Position numbers and translations under genes: made by a program | Shown here: piece after piece, positions 32,588 to 35,842 of the stretch | Numbering within the stretch: the stretch's first letter is position 1 | Layout: each line of letters begins with the position of its first letter | Notes under the pieces: generated by a model | Databases searched by the model: none | The model's input: only the letters and a program-made list of their open reading frames with translations | What the model was told of the DNA's origin: nothing | Source: Alphaproteobacteria bacterium | Lineage (GTDB): Bacteria; Pseudomonadota; Alphaproteobacteria; Rhodospirillales; Casp-alpha2 | Direction: 5' to 3' | DNA: 35,842 nt | NCBI GenBank assembly: GCA_014382345.1 | Contig: JACNJX010000058.1 | Location: forward strand, 1 to 35,842

Positions 32588-32610
32588 AAACCCTATGTTT
32601 GTAGGTTTTT
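32588..32610 (+). other. small hairpin with T-tract upstream of the aminotransferase gene
   Basis: AAACC-C-TA, a TGTTTG loop and TAGGTTTTT form a 7-bp stem with one bulge followed by five T. It is 65 nt before the aminotransferase start and 80 nt beyond the minus-strand promoter. It resembles a weak terminator or attenuator on the plus strand. Nothing else supports it. Confidence 0.25.
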
Positions 32611-32675
32611 AAGGACGGCTTTGCCGGGCGCACGATGTTGAAATCCGTGAAAGCGGAATTACCAGGGAGAACGAC

Positions 32676-33599
32676 ATGAGCGACCATACAGATTACGGCA
32701 GTGACGGCGTCGGGTTTATGGACGGTGAGTACATGCCTTTTTCCCAGCTTCGCATTCCGGTCACGGACATGGGGTTTCAACTGGCCGACATGTGCTATGA
32801 TGCGGTGCATGTCTGGAAGGGACGTTTTTTCCGCCTCGACGACCACCTTGACCGGTTCCAGCAAGGGCTCGACAAGCGGCGCTATGACTCGCTGGGCTAT
32901 GACCGTGACGCCATTGCCGAAATCTGCCATGGCTGCGTTGCAAGGCTGGGGCTGGACGACGCTTTCTTGATGCTGGTTGCGACCCGGGGGGTGCCCAAGG
33001 GCGCCAACAAGGATCTCAGGACCTGCAAAAACCGCCTGATGGCCTGGGCGACGCCCTATCACGCCATCGTTTCGGATGAGGAAATGACCGAAGGCTGCGA
33101 CATCGTTGTAGCCAACACCATCCGTATCCCGACCGAGGCCGTTGACCCGACGGTGAAGAACTTCGGACGGCTGGATTTTGTCGGGGCGCTGTTCGAGGCC
33201 TACGACCGGGGCGCGGATTACGCCGTGTTGCTGGACGAGGAAGGTTGTGTCACCGAAGGCCGGGGCTGGAACATCTTCGCCCTAAAAGGCGGAATTCTTA
33301 CGTCGCCGGACAGCGGCGTGCTGGAAGGCATTACCCGCCAAACGGTATTGGAACTTTCCGGAACGTTGAACATCGATGGCCGCCTGGCCCGTCTGCCGGT
33401 CGATCAACTTCGCGGCGCCGACGAGGTATTTTTGTCCTCCACGGCGGGCGGTATCATGCCGGTCCGCACCGTTGACGGCGAAGCGGTCGGCGACGGCGCG
33501 CCGGGACCGGTAACACAACGGCTTTCTGAACTTTACTGGAAAATGCACGAAGACCCGGCCTGTACTACGCCGGTCAAGCCGTTGTCCCCTCCTAGCTGA
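32676..33599 (+). CDS. fold-type IV PLP aminotransferase, (R)-amine-transaminase-like
   Basis: The 307-aa protein has AGGGAG seven bases before the ATG at 32676. It is of the branched-chain/D-amino-acid aminotransferase fold, with PLP-lysine Lys161 in PTVKNFGRLDF, FFRLDDHLDRF near 51-61, TEGRGWNIF, and a C-terminal EVFLSSTAGGIMPV. The DAVHVWKGRFFRLDDHL stretch and DPTVKN context recall (R)-selective amine:pyruvate transaminases more than BCATs, but substrate choice cannot be settled by sequence alone. Its stop overlaps the convergent CheY-like gene's stop by eight bases. Confidence 0.85.
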   Translation: MSDHTDYGSDGVGFMDGEYMPFSQLRIPVTDMGFQLADMCYDAVHVWKGRFFRLDDHLDRFQQGLDKRRYDSLGYDRDAIAEICHGCVARLGLDDAFLMLVATRGVPKGANKDLRTCKNRLMAWATPYHAIVSDEEMTEGCDIVVANTIRIPTEAVDPTVKNFGRLDFVGALFEAYDRGADYAVLLDEEGCVTEGRGWNIFALKGGILTSPDSGVLEGITRQTVLELSGTLNIDGRLARLPVDQLRGADEVFLSSTAGGIMPVRTVDGEAVGDGAPGPVTQRLSELYWKMHEDPACTTPVKPLSPPS

Positions 33600-33957
33600 G
33601 AACCCTCTCCACGGCCTTGAACAGGCGCTCCGCATCAATCGGTTTATCGACAAAGGTATCGCAGCCCGCTTCATGAGCGGCGGTCTGGTCTTCCGTCGTT
33701 TTTTGCGCGGTCAGGGCGATAATGGGAATGCCTGCCGTCGCCGCGCCCGGTTTTTTCAGCGCCTTCGCCGCATCCCAGCCGGTCATCACCGGCATGTTCA
33801 TGTCCATGACAATCAGGTCCGGCATTTCGCTCGCGGCCCGGTCCAGCGCGTCGCGGCCGTTTTCGGCCTCCGACACCTGATAGCCGCCGGTTTCGAAATG
33901 CAGCTTGAGGAATTGCCGGATCAGGGGCTCGTCATCGACCAGTAAAACCTTTTTCAT
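33592..33957 (-). CDS. single-domain CheY-like response regulator receiver
   Basis: The 121-aa protein is one receiver domain with acidic residues Asp8-Asp9 and Glu10, phospho-acceptor Asp52 (IVMDMNMP), Thr83 (ALTA) and Lys105 (VDKP). No output domain is present, so it must act by protein contact or phosphotransfer. No histidine kinase is adjacent. It is transcribed toward the aminotransferase gene. Confidence 0.92.
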   Translation of the reverse strand: MKKVLLVDDEPLIRQFLKLHFETGGYQVSEAENGRDALDRAASEMPDLIVMDMNMPVMTGWDAAKALKKPGAATAGIPIIALTAQKTTEDQTAAHEAGCDTFVDKPIDAERLFKAVERVLS

Positions 33958-34069
33958 GCCTGTTCCTTAAGTTCTTGCTGGCGGTTGTCCCCTTCACCAT
34001 AGAGGCTATGATTGGATGTCGTCCATACTATGTAGTGTACCGGTACGCTGGAGCAAGGGAGCAATGGGT

Positions 34070-34471
34070 ATGAATTCGCAGGGCGATTACAAAAGAGTGA
34101 CCTTCGATAAAGGCGATGTCCTGTTGCGCGAAGGCGAGAATGGGGAAAAGGTTTATCTGATCCTCAAGGGCAGCGTCGACGTCTGCAAAGGGTATTTCGG
34201 GGATGCGCCCAGGTCCATCGCCAGTCTCGGCAAGGGGAACGTGGTCGGCGAACTGGCGCTGTTCGACGGATCCCCCCACGTCGCCACCGTTGTTGCCGCC
34301 GAACCGACGGAAGCCAGCGCCATGTCGCGCAAGGAATTCCAGCAGATGGTGGACGACATGGACCCGGTGATGAAAGGCATCGTCGGGATGATGGTGTTGC
34401 GCCTGCGTCAGGTGGTGCAGGAACTGCTGCCGGAAAGAGGCGATGTCGATTGGGCTGACTGGGGCAAATAG
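34070..34471 (+). CDS. cyclic-nucleotide-binding-domain protein
   Basis: The start at ATG 34070 has GGGAG eight bases upstream; ATG 34016 would add 18 residues with no similarity to the family. The 133-aa protein is a single cNMP-binding (CAP_ED) beta-roll: FDKGDVLLREGENGEKVYLILKG-type opening (residues about 11-33), GKGNVVGELALFDGSPHVATVVA, the phosphate-binding cassette, and a C-terminal helix. There is no helix-turn-helix, so it is not a complete CRP-type transcription factor. The Arg expected after the SP in the cassette is His here. A weak TTGTCC-N16-TATGAT promoter could lie around 33984-34011. Confidence 0.87.
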   Translation: MNSQGDYKRVTFDKGDVLLREGENGEKVYLILKGSVDVCKGYFGDAPRSIASLGKGNVVGELALFDGSPHVATVVAAEPTEASAMSRKEFQQMVDDMDPVMKGIVGMMVLRLRQVVQELLPERGDVDWADWGK

Positions 34472-34590
34472 GCCGGGGGAAAGTAGCTCCGGCTCTCCAA
34501 AATCGCCGGAATCGGTATTTTGTGCCATTATCTCCTGCTTCAGAATCCAGGATTTTGGAAAGTGTCGGGAAAGTATAAGGGCTCGCGTCC

Positions 34591-35127
34591 ATGATTCGTG
34601 CCTATGTGTTCATCGCTTTTTTAATAACTACCGGGTTTGCCCCGGCGGTAGAGGCCTTTCATACCCTCGATTGCGGGCCGTTTCGCACCACCTTGACCGA
34701 CAAGAAGACCGGCACGCGCACCTGTCTGGAGCAGGTCCCGGGCGTGCGCGAACAATACATGCGAACCCAAAAGCTGCAGAAGGACCAGGAACGCCGAACC
34801 CGCGATCTTCTGCTGGAGCAGCGCCAGATGGTCAAGGCGCAGGACCTTATCGACAAGCGGGAACGCAATAAGCAACAGCAGTTCGTCCGCCTCCATAGCC
34901 GGGACCAGCGTAAACCGGCACTTAGCCTTGAGCGAACCCTGAATCTCCAGGAGGGCCAGACCCGGCAGGATCAGGAAGACAAGCTCCGGCGCGAAAAGGT
35001 GCTGGAAAGTACGCTTTCGCGCCAGCAGAACCTTCTCGAACAGAAACTGGTTCTGCCCCGCTCGGATCTGCTGGACGATCAAAAAGCCCTGATCCGGCGG
35101 CGCCTGAAGGACCAAACGGGGCAATAA
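34591..35127 (+). CDS. secreted Gln/Arg-rich coiled-coil protein
   Basis: The 178-aa protein has a signal peptide (residues 1-22, PAVEA) and a short N-terminal globular part with two cysteines (LDCGPF and RTCLEQ, Cys28 and Cys45) that may form a disulfide. From about 50 to the end it is a highly charged, Gln/Arg/Leu-rich helix with heptad character (LEQRQMVKAQDLIDKRE, LNLQEGQTRQDQED). No known family is recognised. It stands alone, upstream of the ammonium transporter gene. Confidence 0.7.
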   Translation: MIRAYVFIAFLITTGFAPAVEAFHTLDCGPFRTTLTDKKTGTRTCLEQVPGVREQYMRTQKLQKDQERRTRDLLLEQRQMVKAQDLIDKRERNKQQQFVRLHSRDQRKPALSLERTLNLQEGQTRQDQEDKLRREKVLESTLSRQQNLLEQKLVLPRSDLLDDQKALIRRRLKDQTGQ

Positions 35128-35213
35128 GTTCCGCCCGGCCCATTTCCGGGGCCTATCTCCAATTGCAACGACCGGCGATTCGAGTCATTGTGCCCGGCAA
35201 CCGAACATAAGGG

Positions 35214-35247
35214 AAAACCCCCCGGAGGCCTTTCCGTGCCGGGTTTT
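35214..35247 (+). terminator. hairpin terminator between the coiled-coil gene and amt
   Basis: AAAACCC (35214-35220) pairs with GGGTTTT (35241-35247), with an inner CGGA/TCCG stem around 35223-35235. It lies 86 nt after the coiled-coil gene stop and 38 nt before amt. The T4 tail is short, so efficiency is uncertain. It may also serve as a leader structure for amt. Confidence 0.5.
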
Positions 35248-35285
35248 GTGTGATGTTCGTTGTAAGAGATTAAGGGGGACAAGGG

Positions 35286-35842
35286 GTGAGACGGAATCTT
35301 ATCAACGGTTTTTTGGCCGTTCTTGCGACATTTGCCGCATTGCAGCCGGAGTCGGCTCTAGCCGTGGGTTTGAGCGACGGCAACACGGCCTGGATGTTGA
35401 CGTCGACGGCGCTGGTCCTGTTCATGACGCTTCCGGGGCTGGCGCTTTTCTATGCCGGTCTGGTGCAGTCAAAGAACGTGCTGTCGGTGATGATGCACTG
35501 CTTCGCCATCGCGTGTCTGATGTCGCTGTTGTGGCTGGTGGTGGGCTACAGCCTGGCCTTCGGCGAAGGCAACGCGCTCGTCGGTGGCCTGGGTAAGATG
35601 TTCCTGACCGGCGTCGGCAAGGAGTCGCTGACGGGAGACATTCCCGAAACCGTGTTCTTCATGTTCCAGATGACGTTCGCCATCATTACCCCGGCGCTGA
35701 TCGTCGGCGCCTACCCGGAGCGCATCAAATTCGGCGCCGTGCTGATCTTCAGCGGCTTGTGGATGCTGCTGGTCTATGCCCCGGTGACCCATTGGATCTG
35801 GGGCGGCGGCTGGCTCGCCGACATGGGCGTGATGGACTTCGC
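35286..35842 (+). CDS. amt: ammonium transporter (Amt family), 3' end outside the window
   Basis: The frame opens at GTG 35286 with AGGGGGA upstream and is open to the window end, giving the first 185 residues. It has a signal-like N-terminus, then NTAWMLTSTALVLFMTLPG, LALFYAGLVQSKNVLSVMM (Amt family signature), MFQMTFAIITPALIVGAYPER, and APVTHWIWGGGWLADMG. Amt proteins are trimeric channels that pass ammonium into the cell. The usual glnK partner is not upstream here; whether it lies downstream cannot be seen. Confidence 0.93.
   Translation, partial: MRRNLINGFLAVLATFAALQPESALAVGLSDGNTAWMLTSTALVLFMTLPGLALFYAGLVQSKNVLSVMMHCFAIACLMSLLWLVVGYSLAFGEGNALVGGLGKMFLTGVGKESLTGDIPETVFFMFQMTFAIITPALIVGAYPERIKFGAVLIFSGLWMLLVYAPVTHWIWGGGWLADMGVMDF

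Noticed and set aside
1-35842. CRISPR arrays, insertion sequences or long direct repeats
   Set aside because: No regularly spaced repeats, transposase frames or terminal inverted repeats were seen. The only large-scale repetition is the paralogous cassettes.

Overview
The window looks like a GC-rich alphaproteobacterium, probably a Rhodospirillales-type, free-living respiratory organism. That rests on codon and GC character and on gene types, not on any rRNA or marker gene. It contains no rRNA, no tRNA that I can defend, no CRISPR array and no insertion sequence.

Positions 1-19840 hold one long, almost entirely plus-strand respiratory locus. It starts with a HEAT-repeat protein cut by the window edge and a secreted cupredoxin-like protein. 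Two paralogous cassettes follow. Cassette A (1907-8718) is a CydA-like 'bd-type' integral membrane protein, a diheme cytochrome c, a membrane-anchored monoheme cytochrome c, a diheme cytochrome c fused to an ethylbenzene-dehydrogenase-like heme-b domain, and two further small cytochromes c. Cassette B (8875-14289) repeats the first four genes in the same order, preceded by two tiny single-span membrane proteins and followed by a 69-aa membrane protein. Neither CydA-like protein has the quinol-binding Q-loop region of true cytochrome bd, and no cydB is present. The 13 CXXCH motifs around them suggest oxidases or reductases fed by cytochrome c rather than quinol.

Positions 14352-19840 look like a dedicated tetrapyrrole or cofactor module. 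It encodes a tandem universal-stress protein carrying five PCP_red-like repeats, a NirJ/Ahb-like radical SAM/SPASM protein with a sixth PCP_red-like domain at its C-terminus, a HemY-type FAD protoporphyrinogen-oxidase-like protein, a two-span membrane peptide and a DUF2478-like protein. Several of these genes overlap by 4 nt. My working hypothesis is that this module makes or inserts a modified heme used by the neighbouring bd-like complexes. A strong bidirectional hairpin at 20143-20183 closes the region.

Positions 20218-35842 are a mosaic of ordinary and accessory chromosomal genes: a MetX-family acyltransferase, a CACHE-like/GGDEF diguanylate cyclase, a cupin, a divergent PEP-carboxylase-like protein with an SDR and a quinone-oxidoreductase-like gene in one minus-strand run, release factor 3 next to ArfB and a GIY-YIG protein, a DsrC-like protein with no cysteines next to a glutaredoxin-DinB fusion (with a good sigma70-type promoter), an (R)-amine-transaminase-like PLP enzyme, a CheY-like receiver, a cyclic-nucleotide-binding protein, a secreted coiled-coil protein and the start of an ammonium transporter cut by the window end.
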